Source: Arabidopsis thaliana
Lineage: Eukaryota; Streptophyta; Magnoliopsida; Brassicales; Brassicaceae
Length of the DNA: 64,000 bases
Assembly (NCBI RefSeq): GCF_000001735.4
Contig: NC_003071.7
Location: forward strand, 12,579,151 to 12,643,150
Reading direction: 5' to 3'
Part shown: positions 41,009 to 53,210 of the stretch, in pieces
Layout: each line of letters starts with the position of its first letter
Position numbering within the stretch: the stretch's first letter is position 1
Notes under the pieces: model-generated
Seen by the model: the letters and a program-made list of their open reading frames with translations, nothing else
What the model was told of the DNA's origin: nothing
Databases searched by the model: none
Translations under genes and position numbers: made by a program

Positions 41009-41949
41009 TTAAGCAGATCTAATTTTCTCTGCCATATTGTTCATGTGTTCAATATGTTTCTCTCTTAGAGGAATACAATCAACAACGATCTCAACCTCCT
41101 TCAGCTTCTTCACCCATTTGTTATATTCTGGAAACTTTTTCTCTGTAATCATCTCCACTCCCATTCCTTCCCAAGCCCTCTCCAAACAAAACGGGATCAT
41201 ACTTCCGGCGACAAAGTCCAAGAATCCGACTGTCTTGCCGCCGAAGTAATCTTTTCCGGCGAGTTCTTTTTCGAGACACATAATCAATTCTCTTGTCTGC
41301 TCAATCAGAACTTCTCTTCCTTTCTCTGTTTTGGCCAGTGAGGCAAATCCCACATTTACTATCTAGAATATTAGAGACAATTAACAACGGTTTAGTAAAG
41401 GATTAAAAATGATTAGTAGCATTGATTAATCCGTTAATCTGATTAATATATAGTTGTTGACTTCAACTGTTTAAAGTATTGAGCTCGTAGAAAACTGGTT
41501 AACACATGTTAAGGTTTGATCAGATTAAAAAAAAAAAAAGAGAAGAAAATATAAGAGATTATTAGAAATGACTACTTCCATGTACTAAACGATTAAAAAA
41601 ATAAAAATCGAAACTAAATAAGAGAATGTACCTTTTCATCAACAAGTTTAGCTAAGACTCGAGCCTTGGATCTTTGGAAGGGATCCTGAGGAAGAATGGG
41701 ATTGTGTTTCCAAGTCTCATCGATGTATTCGAGGATCACATGCGACTCGATAATGGTTTTACCATTATGAACAAGAACAGGGATCTTCTTGTGAATAGGG
41801 CTTAGAGCAAGAAGCAAAGAGCTCTTGTTCTCCAAATCTTCCTCCAAGTATTCGTACGGTACACCTTTGAGTTTGAGAGCCATCTCGATCCGACGGCTGA
41901 AAGGGCTCGCCCATATTCCCAAAAGCTTCACTTCCTCATTTTTGCCCAT
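41009..41949 (-). CDS. GSTU6: Tau-class glutathione S-transferase U6
   Basis: Exons 41632-41949 and 41009-41362 (223 aa), matching At2g29440. WASPFSRR (catalytic Ser), [20 protein letters not shown] (glutathione site). The exon junction falls at DEK rather than the usual DEQ. The C-domain includes [20 protein letters not shown]. Cytosolic detoxification enzyme. Its exon 1 end and intron are the closest match to the relic at 44236-44530. Confidence 0.95.
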
Positions 41950-43775
41950 TAGTTAGATCTTCTTTCTTTCTGCTTCTTCTTAGATAGATGGTTGTTTAGA
42001 ATTCTGAATTGGCTCACTTTCTATTTATAGCCCAAGGGTTAAATGTCGTTTTTGCAAACGACGACGATTTATCAACTTTTTTGCCGGCCACTGGGCAATG
42101 AGGTTTTAAATATTTAAATAAATATAGATGCCAATGCCATGAATCACGTTCAATTATGACATTTGAATATAATAATTTCACTTTAGGACATTGATACCAT
42201 ACACGTTGGTAATGGGAGGCATGCGGTTCATCTTTCTCCGTCATGTGTGAGCCACTAATTTCTCCAATTTTCAAATGTTTTAAAACAAGATTTGTGATCT
42301 CGTATTCGAATCTCGTTATGATAAACTATAAGCATTCTATGCTTCACAATAAGGAATTCGGAGTAAAATATAATATAAAAAAAAACTGACCTAAAATACA
42401 TAAACAATCACATCTTAACGCTTTTGATCATTGTCCTTTTTACGTCAAAAAAATCACATTGGTGTTGATTTTAGCGTTGGAGTTTTATCAGAAGATCCAA
42501 CACATGTCACATGTGTCATTCATTTTTCAATCGCGCATTTTTTTTTTGGTGGTACATAATTACATATCCATATGCTCCCTACTTCAGAAATCACAATAAT
42601 GTGTTGAAGAGCTAATGCAGAAAGCGGATGATCAAATTTTTTGCATAAACAATTATAATTAAATTGGATAATTTAGTATATTTAAATCATATCTACAGAC
42701 CACAGGTGTGAAAATTTGTTCAAAACAATAATTTTGTAACACATAAAAAATGGAAAGAAATCATAAGAAATCAGAAGAAATGATGCGCACCGACATAAAT
42801 TTGTTCACATTGTTTATTGTGGTGACAAGGTGGTATTTTTGACCATAAAACAACGTGTTTTATTTTCTTTATTTTTTTTTTAGCTTTTTTTTTTTTAAAC
42901 CATAAAACAACGTGTTTTATTATTCCTCATACATACAAAAATTAAGTTTTCAAGATTTGATTATCATGATATTCGCAAGAAGATAGAAGATGTCTCTACG
43001 ACCAGCCCACAAATTAGTTTAATTTAATAATCGAATATTGTAATTTGTTTTGACAAAAAAAAACGAGTATCATACTTTGTAGGTATGTCAATGTGGTACT
43101 GAAATAGAAAAAGAAATAAATAAACAGTACTTGACAGAAAAAAAAAACTAAATTTTGTATTAATGTTTCTTTTTAGTGTAGTTCCGTGGTTTTTTCTTAC
43201 GAATATTTACTTTTATATAAACTTAGTGGGTTGTTGTTTTTAACTTGGGTTGTTTTAAGTTCTAAGGGATATTCAACTGTTTCCAATTGTGTAATGTGAA
43301 ACCGCGATGTGGAACCCAACAATACCAGCTCTTCACCATTTTTTTCGGCTCTCAAAAGTAAAGTCATGTCCCATATGCATGCATCTTTAGCATGCGTGAC
43401 ATCAATTTTCAAGAAAAATAAAAAAAATCCTGTTTTAATTGTTTTTTTTTTTTTTATCGTTTTAAGAGTGTACTTAAAATTATTATATTCTTATATTATT
43501 TTGAATGGACATCTTAATGAAAAACATTCATATTTGAATAATTCTACAAAAATTTCTTTTTTAAATAAAATTTTATACAACTTTGCGATTGTATCTATAA
43601 ATTTTTTTAATGAAATTTGTTGAAAAAATCATTTTAAATCGAATTTAACTTAAAATTGATTTGCTACAAAAAAATAATTATAAAATATTTGAATAAAATT
43701 TTGCCACTAACATTCACTATCAAAACTTTAATTGGAACAAGATAAAATAACAATCTCGAGAGAGAACCAAAGATG
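41950..43775. other. Intergenic spacer, GSTU6 promoter side
   Basis: Long AT-rich spacer. A 23-bp direct repeat flanking a T-rich segment lies at 42842-42921 (listed separately). No gene recognised. Confidence 0.5.
42842..42921. repeat. 23-bp direct repeat flanking a T-rich insert
   Basis: ACCATAAAACAACGTGTTTT, continuing ATT, occurs at 42842-42864 and 42899-42921. The 34 bp between them are almost only T. It looks like a duplication around a poly(T) insert, which would be a poly(A) tail in the minus orientation. Confidence 0.55.
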
Positions 43776-43850
43776 ATTTGAAAAAGGATGATCAACCTTG
43801 ACTTGAAAAAGGATGATCAACGTTGACTTGAAAAAGGATGATCAACCTTG
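43776..43850. repeat. Three tandem 25-bp repeats
   Basis: Copies at 43776-43800, 43801-43825 and 43826-43850 of a unit starting ACTTGAAAAAGGATGATCAA. The second copy differs by one base (CGTTG for CCTTG), and the first starts ATTTG. Confidence 0.85.
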
Positions 43851-44235
43851 CCATTGCAACCACATAACAAAAACTATTGGAGACAAATATTTTGATCCGG
43901 TTCTTGATTCATTGATATTGCTGATTATCAGTTCATCGCAATAAAAAATGTTGTTGACATAGCCTTTCTCAAAGGTTTTGATAGGTGTAGTCGTTGAGGT
44001 CTTTATATCCAACCTTCAAAGTTTTGAACCTCTTTTCTGAAGAAAAAAATGTACCGAAACTTTCATATGAGAGTACACGAGTAGTCCTTGCAACCGCACT
44101 AGAAGCGAACAAGAAACTTCAATGGCTTTCACAATATCAGTTGAAATTGCTCTTGCAATAGTAATCTGCACAGTTCGAGGTCCCAAGGCTTCCTTAACAC
44201 CCTTAAGAACAAACATTATTGAGCTTTTGGAAATC

Positions 44236-44530
44236 TGGTTAACACATGCTAAATAGATTAATGATCAAATTAAGTCAATTTTTATTTATTTTTTGTTGAT
44301 TTAAAATTGAATTGAACTCCCTTATCAAAATCATAACCAGTTTTCAAAAAAAAATTAAAATGACTACTTCCATATACTAAACGATTAAAAACAAAAATCG
44401 AATCTAAATAAGAGGAAGTACTTGTTCATCAACAAGTTTAGCTAAGACTCAACCTTGGATCTTTGGAAGGGATCCTGAGGAAGAATGGGACTGTGTTTCC
44501 AAGTCTCATCAATGTATACGAGGATCTCAA
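44236..44530 (-). pseudogene. GSTU6-like relic, exon 1 end plus intron
   Basis: 44421-44530 matches the end of GSTU6 exon 1 (TTCATCAACAAGTTTAGCTA, then GGATCTTTGGAAGGGATCCT and the [11 protein letters not shown] coding). It has a 1-bp deletion (GACTCAACC for GACTCGAGCC type). 44236-44410 matches the GSTU6 intron (CTGGTTAACACATG, then CTACTTCCATATACTAAACG). The N-terminal half of exon 1 and exon 2 are absent. Confidence 0.85.
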
Positions 44531-45623
44531 AAATAACGCCACATGCATGACGCATTTAGCATGCGTGACCTCAACATCCGAAGCCAAATCAAATTCTCAT
44601 TCTTAAACTTTTACACTTAGCAGTATTTTTTATATTTTTTATTTAGCACAAACTTAGCAGTATTATTTATAATTTAAATACGTAAAAATATCATATAAAT
44701 TATTAAATTTGTTACTAATGTTTTTCCATAAAAATACCACAACTGTCAATAGAAAAACTTATAAAGCTGATAAAGCTCTTCTGGATTACAAATTATTTCT
44801 CTTTCTTCTTTAATTTTTTCTAAAAGTTTTCTTATAACTGATTTGTACTTTTTTTGATAAAGTTTGTCCAAAAACGTAATCTTTTAAATGAAAATTCAAT
44901 TGTCTTCTTAACCCTTTTTTTTGTAAACCAATTGTCTTCTTAACTACCCGTACTTAGATCATGGTTAGTATATCAACTTAAAATGTTGACACTAAAAATG
45001 AAGATTTACGGAGTTGTAAAAGCTTTTCTCTTGTTTTAGAGGTAGACATGAAACTGATATATTTAATATCCATTTGGGTTAATCCGTCACTCAATTTATT
45101 TATTCCAAATTAACATATTGTAAATGAACCTCATATTTGCATAATTCAACGGAAAAAATCCTTCATAAATTAAAACACTTTTGCGATATACGGAAAATGA
45201 GTGACAAAAGATACTTTATTGAAAACTTATTACAATTTTTCTTTTTAAGGCGCGGAAATTTTGTGATTGATTGACAACAAAAGATAGCTGTATAAGTTTC
45301 CTTATAAAATTTGTGACGGAATGTATCAGATAAGATTGTGGCAAATTCTATCATCTTTTGTAGCTGATTCAATATTTGTCTGGGAACCATATTGAGAATC
45401 TGAGATAACGTGAGAAGTAAGAACAAAATAAGATAACGTGGACAAAATAGCCAAAGCTTTACCATTAATTCTAAATAGTGGCTGGGACCAAATAAGATAA
45501 CGTGAGAGATGATGATAAAACCTCACTTCTCAACCACACAACATACAAAGATATTCAATAAAATAAACAACAACATAACCATACAAACATTGCATGATCA
45601 AGAACTAAACATGATTTGTTTTC
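44531..45623. other. AT-rich spacer
   Basis: No gene recognised between the GST relic and the GSTU5 stop; two related segments around 45400 and 45480 share AAATAAGATAACGTGAGA-like words. Confidence 0.45.
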
Positions 45624-46416
45624 TTAAGAAGATCTCACTCTCTCTGCCATATAGTTCATGTGTTCTACATGTTCCTCTCTTGGTGGAACACAATCTTTAA
45701 CAATCTCAACCTTCTCCAAATTCCTAACCCATCTCTTGAACTCTGGAAACTTCTCCTCTGTAATCACTTCCAATCCTATTCCTTCCCAACCTCTCTCCAA
45801 ACAAAACGGAATTAAACTTCCGGCGACAAAGTCCAAGAATCCGACAGTCTTGCCTCCGAAGTAATCTTTTCCGACAAGTTCTTTCTCGAGATACATAATC
45901 AGTTCTCTTACCTGCTCGGCTAAAACTTCTCTTCCTTTCTCGTCTGCTCTTGCCATTGATATAAACCCCACGTTCATAATCTACAATGACAGAGACATAT
46001 AATCGCTAATGTTAATAGAAAATTACTTGTTTGATAAATTAACAAAGCAGAACCAATTGTTTATTATTTGACATGCAATTTTGAACCAATTCAATTACCT
46101 GTTCATCGACGAGTTTAGCAAAGAAACGAGCTTTGGATCTTTCATAAGGATCTTGAGGGAGAATTGGATTTTGTGGCCAAGTCTCATCGATGTATTCAAG
46201 AATCACATGAGACTCGAGAATGGTTTTACCATTGTGGACAAGAACAGGGACTTTCTTGTGAATAGGGTTAAGAGCAAGAAGCAAAGGGCTTTTGTTCTCC
46301 AGTATCTCTTCCACGTACTCGTACGGTATGCCTTTGAGTTTGAGAGCCATCTCGACCCGACGGCTAAAAGGGCTCGCCCATATCCCCAAAAGCTTCACTT
46401 CTTCTTTCTCAGCCAT
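45624..46416 (-). CDS. GSTU5: Tau-class glutathione S-transferase U5
   Basis: Exons 46099-46416 and 45624-45980 (224 aa), matching At2g29450. WASPFSRR with catalytic Ser, [30 protein letters not shown], and C-domain [20 protein letters not shown]. Cytosolic. The family shows strong auxin, salicylate and xenobiotic responses; I saw no canonical TGACG pair close to its start. Confidence 0.95.
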
Positions 46417-47538
46417 TAGGGGTCTCTCTCTCTTTTTCTCTGTTTCTTCTATATGTTAGAAATGTAGTTTTTTCTGGTTTTGTGGAGTTAATCACTACCT
46501 TTTAGCTTGGATTTATAGCCTTATGGTGTTGATGGTCTTGTGATAAAACGACGACGAACTTTGCCGTTTTATATGGTCGGCAGTGTGATGTAAATGCGAA
46601 GAGTCTAGAAGGAAACAGATGTTGACTTTACAACATATTTATAACGTTCCCTTTATAATTTTTTTTTATCTCTTTTTTAGTAAGTGGAGATGTGTCCTAA
46701 TTCCTAACCTTGCCTTATCCCTGGAGCATGTGTACCTTGACTTGATCCATTCATTTTCTGAAGACAACCCCATGCTTCGTCAAGAATTTCTTCTGCTTCC
46801 CCAATTATACCCATCACTTTATCGTGGTTCTTCATAATTGATCCATTTTGTCTGTGTATGAAACATCAACAGCTTTAAAACCATTTGTCATTCTCGTTTG
46901 TTATATTGACGCCCAAGAAAACAAACAACTCTATAGTCTGAGCTATAAAAAAAGAATTAGTACTAATCTGTTATTTGATGTTCCTTTTGGCATATATTAA
47001 AAATGTTGTTGTTATAATAGGCGTTGGTTTTTCCGTTTCTCCATCTACGAACTTGTTTGCTGAATTTTCCTTCCAACAATGTTATAAAGTATCGGTGAAT
47101 TTTCTATGGTTACAAGACTCACCACCTCACGATACTAAAAATATACTAAAGAAATTTGTTATATTGTGCCGCAACAAATAGACCCACATGTCCGTTGTAC
47201 TTTCCTCTGTTTACACAACTTCTTACGTGTCGAAATACATGTTCACATTTAATCATAGTTGTGGTTTTATTAAGAAGGATGGTTTGACTAAATTATAGCT
47301 TTTATCTACTTTTCTTTCATATGAAAACTCCAGGTTTATGAACCAATTTCTTATGATTTGTAAGAAATTGAATACTACTACATTTAAAATGTTTATAATA
47401 ATTAATTGACATTAGAATTTAGTAAAAACACTAATTGTTCATACAAATGTTTCATTTATTGTTCATACAAACTATTATAACAAGATTACACAAACATATA
47501 GTTAACATCTACTGATCGAAGAGTATCATTGTTGTCTC
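46417..47538. other. Spacer GSTU5 to GSTU4
   Basis: GSTU5 promoter (repeated CGACGA near 46548) and AT-rich spacer; no gene recognised. Confidence 0.45.
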
Positions 47539-48450
47539 TTAGGCTGATTTGATTCTTTCTACAACTTTCTTCATATGCTCAATTTGTTCCTCTCTAGGAG
47601 GAATACATTCTCTCACGATCTCAATTTCTTTCAAATTTTTGATCCATCTGTTTAGCTCTGGAAACTTTTCCTCTGGAATCATATCAATTCCCATACCTTC
47701 CCAACCTCGAGCAAGACAAAACGGGATCATACTTCCTGCGACCAAGTCCAAAAATCCAATTGTTTTGCCACCGAAGAAATCTTTTCCAGTGACTTCCTTC
47801 TCAAGAAACATAAAGAGTTCTTGAGCCTCCTTGATTGCAACCTCTACTCCCTTCTCTGCTTTTGCCACAGACATAAAAGCTACTGGTCCAACCTACAAGA
47901 TAGTAACCATTTCAGCAGAAAATTAACCGCAATTAATTTTTGTTTTGCATAGACATTCTTATGGAACCAGAATCATTTTAGAATTCTGCCTTTCCTAGCT
48001 TACCAATCGATCAGAATCAGAATCTTGATTTTACTATTCAAAATGTAATGAAATTACATACAGTCATCGGTGGTTCTAGGTGTTAGTCATATTTTAGAAA
48101 TCACCTATGCAATTAGTTGATAAAGTTACCTGTTCATCAACGAACTTGGCCCAGAATAAAGCCATGGCTTTCTCGTAAGGATCTTGAGGAAGAATTGGAT
48201 TGTTCTTCCATATTTGGTCGATGTATTCGAGGATCACATGTGACTCGGATAATATTTTCCCTTTGTAGACAAGAACCGGAACCTTCTTGTAAACCGGATT
48301 TATCTGGAGAAGCAAAGGGCTCTTGTTCACTATATCTTGCTCCAAGTACTCGTAAGGCACGCCTTTGAGCTTGAAAGCCATCTCAACTCTACGAGTAAAA
48401 GGGCTTGCCCAAAAACCTAGAAGCTTCACATCCTCTTCTTTCTCCGCCAT
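47539..48450 (-). CDS. GSTU4: Tau-class glutathione S-transferase U4
   Basis: Exons 48130-48450 and 47539-47892 (224 aa), matching At2g29460. WASPFTRR (Thr follows Phe instead of Ser, but the SPF serine stays), [20 protein letters not shown], then [20 protein letters not shown]. Tyr-Lys replaces the usual His-Asn in LVHNGK, next to the glutathione site, so binding details may differ. Confidence 0.95.
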
Positions 48451-49515
48451 TGGACCTCTCTTTCTCTCACTTGAACTTTTTTATAATGTAACTCATCTAT
48501 TCTTCTTTGACTAGTTTATGTGGTTTGTTTTCGTGAATGTTTGGTCGGTTGATATATAGGCAGTGTAGATATATAGGCTCCGAATAAAGATGTGCGGTTT
48601 AACTGCAGATAAAGTATGATACGGTTTTAATAAAACAAAAATATATATGTACATATTAACAAATTTTTGATTGCTATTAGAAGTGCATCGCATATTATGG
48701 TTTGGTTCCCGTTCGAAACCATAGCTTATATGTTTTTGTTCTATAGGATTTAACGCCTTTTTTGACTAGTTTTTGTGATTCCGTTCTCGTGCTTGAAAAG
48801 TATACTAAAACGACGGGAAAGAAGAAAATAACTATTTTGCTTTCTCTTGATTCATTCACTGCTAAATATCCAATGAACCGTGAACACATTATATCATCTC
48901 TCCATATATTCAAATATATTTTATCTTTTTCAATTTCCTCAAACATACCAACTTTATAAATAATATTCAACAAATTTTTGTTGATTTTTTCTAACTTAGA
49001 TCCATACATTTCTAGTATCCCAAATTCCTTACAATTCCTGCAAATACCATTTTTTGTTTCCAAACTAGTTTTTCTTTCAGTCTTCTGTTTCTTTACCTAA
49101 TTAAAGAAATTTGGTTTTACCTGATTTGTTAAAGTTATACGTGTGATGCTAAATGCGTGGTCCAAAAGTGAATTACAATTAATTTAATATTTTAATCTAA
49201 TAAAATACCTTTTAAACAATAACTTTTTTTAATGAATAGTTCAAACTGTTTTCTTTTTCTTCGTAATAATACAAATTGGTTATCAATTTATCATCTAAAT
49301 TACAGAACAAAAATATGTTATGAGAAAATATGATCATATATCAATAATTAGATAGAACTAGATACTCGTACAAACTAAATTATACTACCACTGTGGATAC
49401 ATGTATCACACTCATCTTTATTTAGTAGATTGTTCATAAAACTTTTAAATAACAAGACAATACAAATTTAGTTAACAACTTAACATCACTGGATCAAAGA
49501 GTATCATGTTGTCTC
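48451..49515. other. Spacer GSTU4 to GSTU3
   Basis: Promoter of GSTU4 and AT-rich spacer; no gene recognised. Confidence 0.45.
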
Positions 49516-50340
49516 TTAGACCGCTTTGATTCGTCCTACAATTTTCATCATGTGCTCAATATGTTTCTCTCTATCAGGAATGCATTCCCTCACGATCTCA
49601 ATTTCTTTCAAATTCTTGATCCATCTGTTTAGCTCTGGAAACTTTTCTTCTGGAATCATATCAATTCCCATACCTTCCCAAGCCCGAGCTAGACAAAACG
49701 GGATCATACTTCCCACGACCATGTCCAAGAATCCTATCGTCTCTCCGCCGAATAATTTTTTTCCCGTGATTTGATTCTCAAGCAACATAATTAGTTCTTG
49801 AACTTCTTCGATTGCAACGTCAATTCTCTTCTCTGATTTCACCAGTGACCTGAGCCCTATCATTGTGACCTACACGGTAGCGATATATAGCAAACGTTTC
49901 ATGACTAGAATTATGTGCATATATATTCAATGTGACCGGTAGTTATAAGTGTTTCTCATAATTTCTATAAATAACATCTGCAATGAGTTAATAAACGAAT
50001 TTGTCTTAAGAATTACTTGTTCATCGACAAATTTGGCCCAGAATCGAGCCATGGCTTTGTCATATGGACTTTGCGGTAGAATAGGATTGTTTGTCCATGT
50101 TTGGTCGATGTATTCAAGGATCAGTTGTGACTCGGGTAATATTTTACCATTGTGAACCAAAACAGGGACTTTTTTGTAAACCGGGTTGAGTTGAAGTAGC
50201 AACGGGCTCTTGACAACCAAATAATCTTCGTCCAAGTAATCGTACGGCACGCCTTTAAGCTTGAGAGCCATCTCGACTCTACGACTGAATGGGCTTGCCC
50301 AAGACCCTATAAGCTTCACACCCTCTTCTTTCTCGGCCAT
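49516..50340 (-). CDS. GSTU3: Tau-class glutathione S-transferase U3
   Basis: Exons 50017-50340 and 49516-49869 (225 aa), matching At2g29470. [29 protein letters not shown], and C-domain [20 protein letters not shown]. One residue longer in exon 1 (YLVVKSPLL). The exon 1 donor is CAA/GTAATT where siblings have CAG/GT. Confidence 0.95.
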
Positions 50341-51231
50341 TGAATAATCAATCTCTTTCCCTCTTTTTTATTTTTTATTTAACTAATCTTTATATATACT
50401 CTCATGTAAATTGTGCATGATTATAAAGGCATAAAGGAAAAGGAAAAGTCTTTTTTAGGCCATTTACTCCAATAATTAAGCATACTTTTCTAATTAGAGT
50501 TGTGAGGAACACTTAATTACAAGTTCAATGTATGTACATCATTCATGTGTATCATCCAAGAACATCTAGAAGGTAGTTGTTCATCATTGCCGTCACTTTC
50601 AAATGTGTTCATCATTTATCCTCACGCCTAAACATTTCAGCATGTGTTCAAAATATTAAGAATCCTCAAAAGTCAATATTTATGTCTAACTTTGACCATC
50701 TCTCTTTTTTTTTTTTTTGATAAATATTCTTTGAACATGTCTTTCATCTTTCACTTCCGATGTATTAGTTTTGGAGAGATATGTTAAATATTTGTTATTT
50801 CATTTCTTGAAGAAATTGAGTTACCAATGCTAATACAAAATTGGATAGACTAATAGAACCAGAATATCACTAAACTGAAATACTAACCAACAATACACAA
50901 TAAACCAATACTAACCAACCATACGTTAATGTTCTTAACTTCTTATCAAACATCATGTAATCAATACCACACATCATGAAACAAATTAACTCATCATCCT
51001 ATCGAACTTAGATTTACCATCTTTGCAATTTATTTTCCCTAAACCATAAATCAATATTTGTTATTATAGTTATAATAGGTAGCTTTCAACATTTCACTTT
51101 GCACCCATTAATTGATTTCCACTACCAATGCAGCTACATTCATTCTTTGTTTCAAATTTTTCAATAACAAAACGATACAAGCTGCACATAGTCATTATTT
51201 TAGAACACAGAGTTATGAAGTTATCATTAAT
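50341..51231. other. Spacer GSTU3 to GSTU2
   Basis: AT-rich; a single CGTCA at 50591 but no as-1 pair. No gene recognised. Confidence 0.45.
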
Positions 51232-52082
51232 TTAGAACGTAGACTTAGCTCTCTCTATAATTTTCTTCATACGCTCAATATGTTTCTCTTTTGGAGGTAT
51301 ACATTCCCTCACGATCTCAACTTCATTCAAGTTCTTGATCCATCTGTTTAATTCTGGAAACGTATCCTCTGGAGTCATATCAATCCCCAAACATTCCCAA
51401 GCCCGAGCAAGACAAAACGGGATCATACTTCCCGCAACCATGTCCAAGAATCCGATCGTCTTGCCACCAAAGAAATCTTTTCCAGTGACTTCCTTCTCAA
51501 GAAACATAAGCATTTCTCGAATCTCCTCAATAGCAACATCTATTCCCTTCTCTGCTTTTACTAGGGGCATGAAGCCAACTGGTAGGATCTGCAAGTTATT
51601 ATACCAATCTATAAAAAAAAGTACTTAGAAAATTACTTTATCCTACAAATAATCCTGATATAAATGCTTGAAATGTAATGAACTTCTAATAACTCTCAAG
51701 TGTTTCTCATTTATTTTGCAATCAATATTATAAATCAATTTAATTAGTTAGACTAGAGTACCTGCTCATCAACGAACTTGGCCCAGAACCGAACCATGGC
51801 CTTCTCGTAGGGATCGTGAGGTAGAATTGGATTGTTATTCCAAGTTTGGTCGATGTATTCGAGGATCACATGTGACTCGGATAATAATTTATCATTGTGA
51901 ACAAGAACCGGAACCTTCTTGTGAACCGGATTTAGTTCAAGAAGTAAAGTGCTCTTTTTGGGTAAGTCTTCTTCCAAGTACTCGTATGGTACGCCTTTAA
52001 GTTTGAGAGCCATCTCGACTCTACGACTAAAAGGGCTTATCCAAAACCCTAGAAGCTTCACACTCTCTTCTTTCTTCGCCAT
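51232..52082 (-). CDS. GSTU2: Tau-class glutathione S-transferase U2
   Basis: Exons 51762-52082 and 51232-51588 (225 aa), matching At2g29480. The start is the ATG at 52082 ([14 protein letters not shown]), as in all siblings; an upstream in-frame ATG at 52112 lies in the leader. WISPFSRR has Ile where the others have Ala beside the catalytic Ser. [40 protein letters not shown]. Close paralogue of GSTU1. Confidence 0.95.
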
Positions 52083-52205
52083 TAGATCTCTCTCTCTGAC
52101 TCTCTCTGTCACTTTAAAAACAATATTGTGCTTTTTTTTGTAGTCTCAACTCTCAAGCTTATCTTGAAGATAAAAAAAAAAAAAAAGACATCAGTAAGGT
52201 AACCA

Positions 52206-52222
52206 AGTCACTGCTGAGGTCA
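52206..52222 (-). promoter_or_regulatory. Degenerate as-1-like pair upstream of GSTU2
   Basis: AGTCA (52206-52210) and GGTCA (52218-52222) keep the 12-bp start-to-start spacing of an as-1 element, but both half sites lack the full TGACG. Weak, listed because of its position 120 bp upstream of the start. Confidence 0.3.
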
Positions 52223-52442
52223 CTTTGGTTATTTTATTCTTATTTCCTTCTAGTCTTGGCTTTTACAATCTCCAGACACACCACGTTATTTGATTGCTGT
52301 AACTTTCAAATAGGTTTTTGATCTTTTTACTTAAATATTAGGTCATTCTATTTTTCGAAAAACTTTAAAAAATAAAAATATAAATAAAAAACGATGCAAG
52401 CATATAAATCAAATATTTTCGTAGGCAAGAAGTATCTTTAAT

Positions 52443-53210
52443 TTAGGCAGACTTAATTGTCTCTGCAATTTTGGTCATGCGCTCAATTTGTTTCTCTCTT
52501 GGAGGAATACATCCCCTCACTGCCTCAACTTCTTCCAAATTCTTGATCCATCTATTTAATTCCGGAAACTTCTCCTCTGGAATCATATCAATTCCAATAC
52601 CTTTCCAAAGTCTAGCTAGACAAAATGGGATCATACTTCCTGCGATCATGTCCAAGAATCCGATTGTCTTGCCACCGAAGAAATCTTTTCCAGTGACTTC
52701 TTTCTCAAGAAACATAAGCAGTTCCCGAGTCTCTTCAATAGCAACCTCTCTTCCTTTCTCTGCTTTTACAAGGGACCTAAACCCTAGTGTTAGGATCTGC
52801 AAGTAAAGAACAATATATAAACAAGCGAATAATATAATATTGTTCTGCATAGAATCAACTAATTAATCTGCAAATCAATATTAGTATACCTGGTCATCGA
52901 TGAACTTGGCCCAAAATCGAGCCATGGCCTTCTCGTAAGGATCTTGAGGAAGAATTGGACTGTTCTTCCACGTCTGATCGATGTATTCGAGAATCAGATG
53001 TGACTCGAGTAATATTTTGTCATTGTGGACAAGAACCGGAACTTTCTTGTGAAGCGGGTTTAGCTCCAGAAGCAAAGGGGTCTTGTTGGGCAAATCTTCT
53101 TCCAAGTATTCGTATGGCACGCCTTTGAGTTTGAGAGCCATCTCGACTCGACGACTAAAAGGGCTTGCCCAAAACCCTAGAAGCTTCACACTCTCTTCTT
53201 TCTCCGCCAT
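52443..53210 (-). CDS. GSTU1: Tau-class glutathione S-transferase U1
   Basis: Exons 52890-53210 and 52443-52796 (224 aa), matching At2g29490. [48 protein letters not shown]. The exon junction is at DDQ instead of DEQ. Cytosolic glutathione conjugation. First gene of the head-to-tail array, and its promoter has an as-1 element (listed). Confidence 0.95.

Noticed and set aside
44016-44216. Minus-strand open frame (FVLKGVKEALGPRT) as a gene
   Set aside because: Short, no recognised family, no splice context. It may be another relic beside the GST fragment but I cannot support a gene call.
29705-53210. A joint pathway of PP2C, sterol oxidase, PP1, metal transporter and GSTs
   Set aside because: These are unrelated single-copy genes and one tandem family; plant neighbours usually have independent roles and nothing here links them.
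38961-53210. Plus-strand open frames opposite the GST exons
   Set aside because: They are mirror frames of conserved GST coding sequence, recur at the same place in each copy and have no independent protein features.
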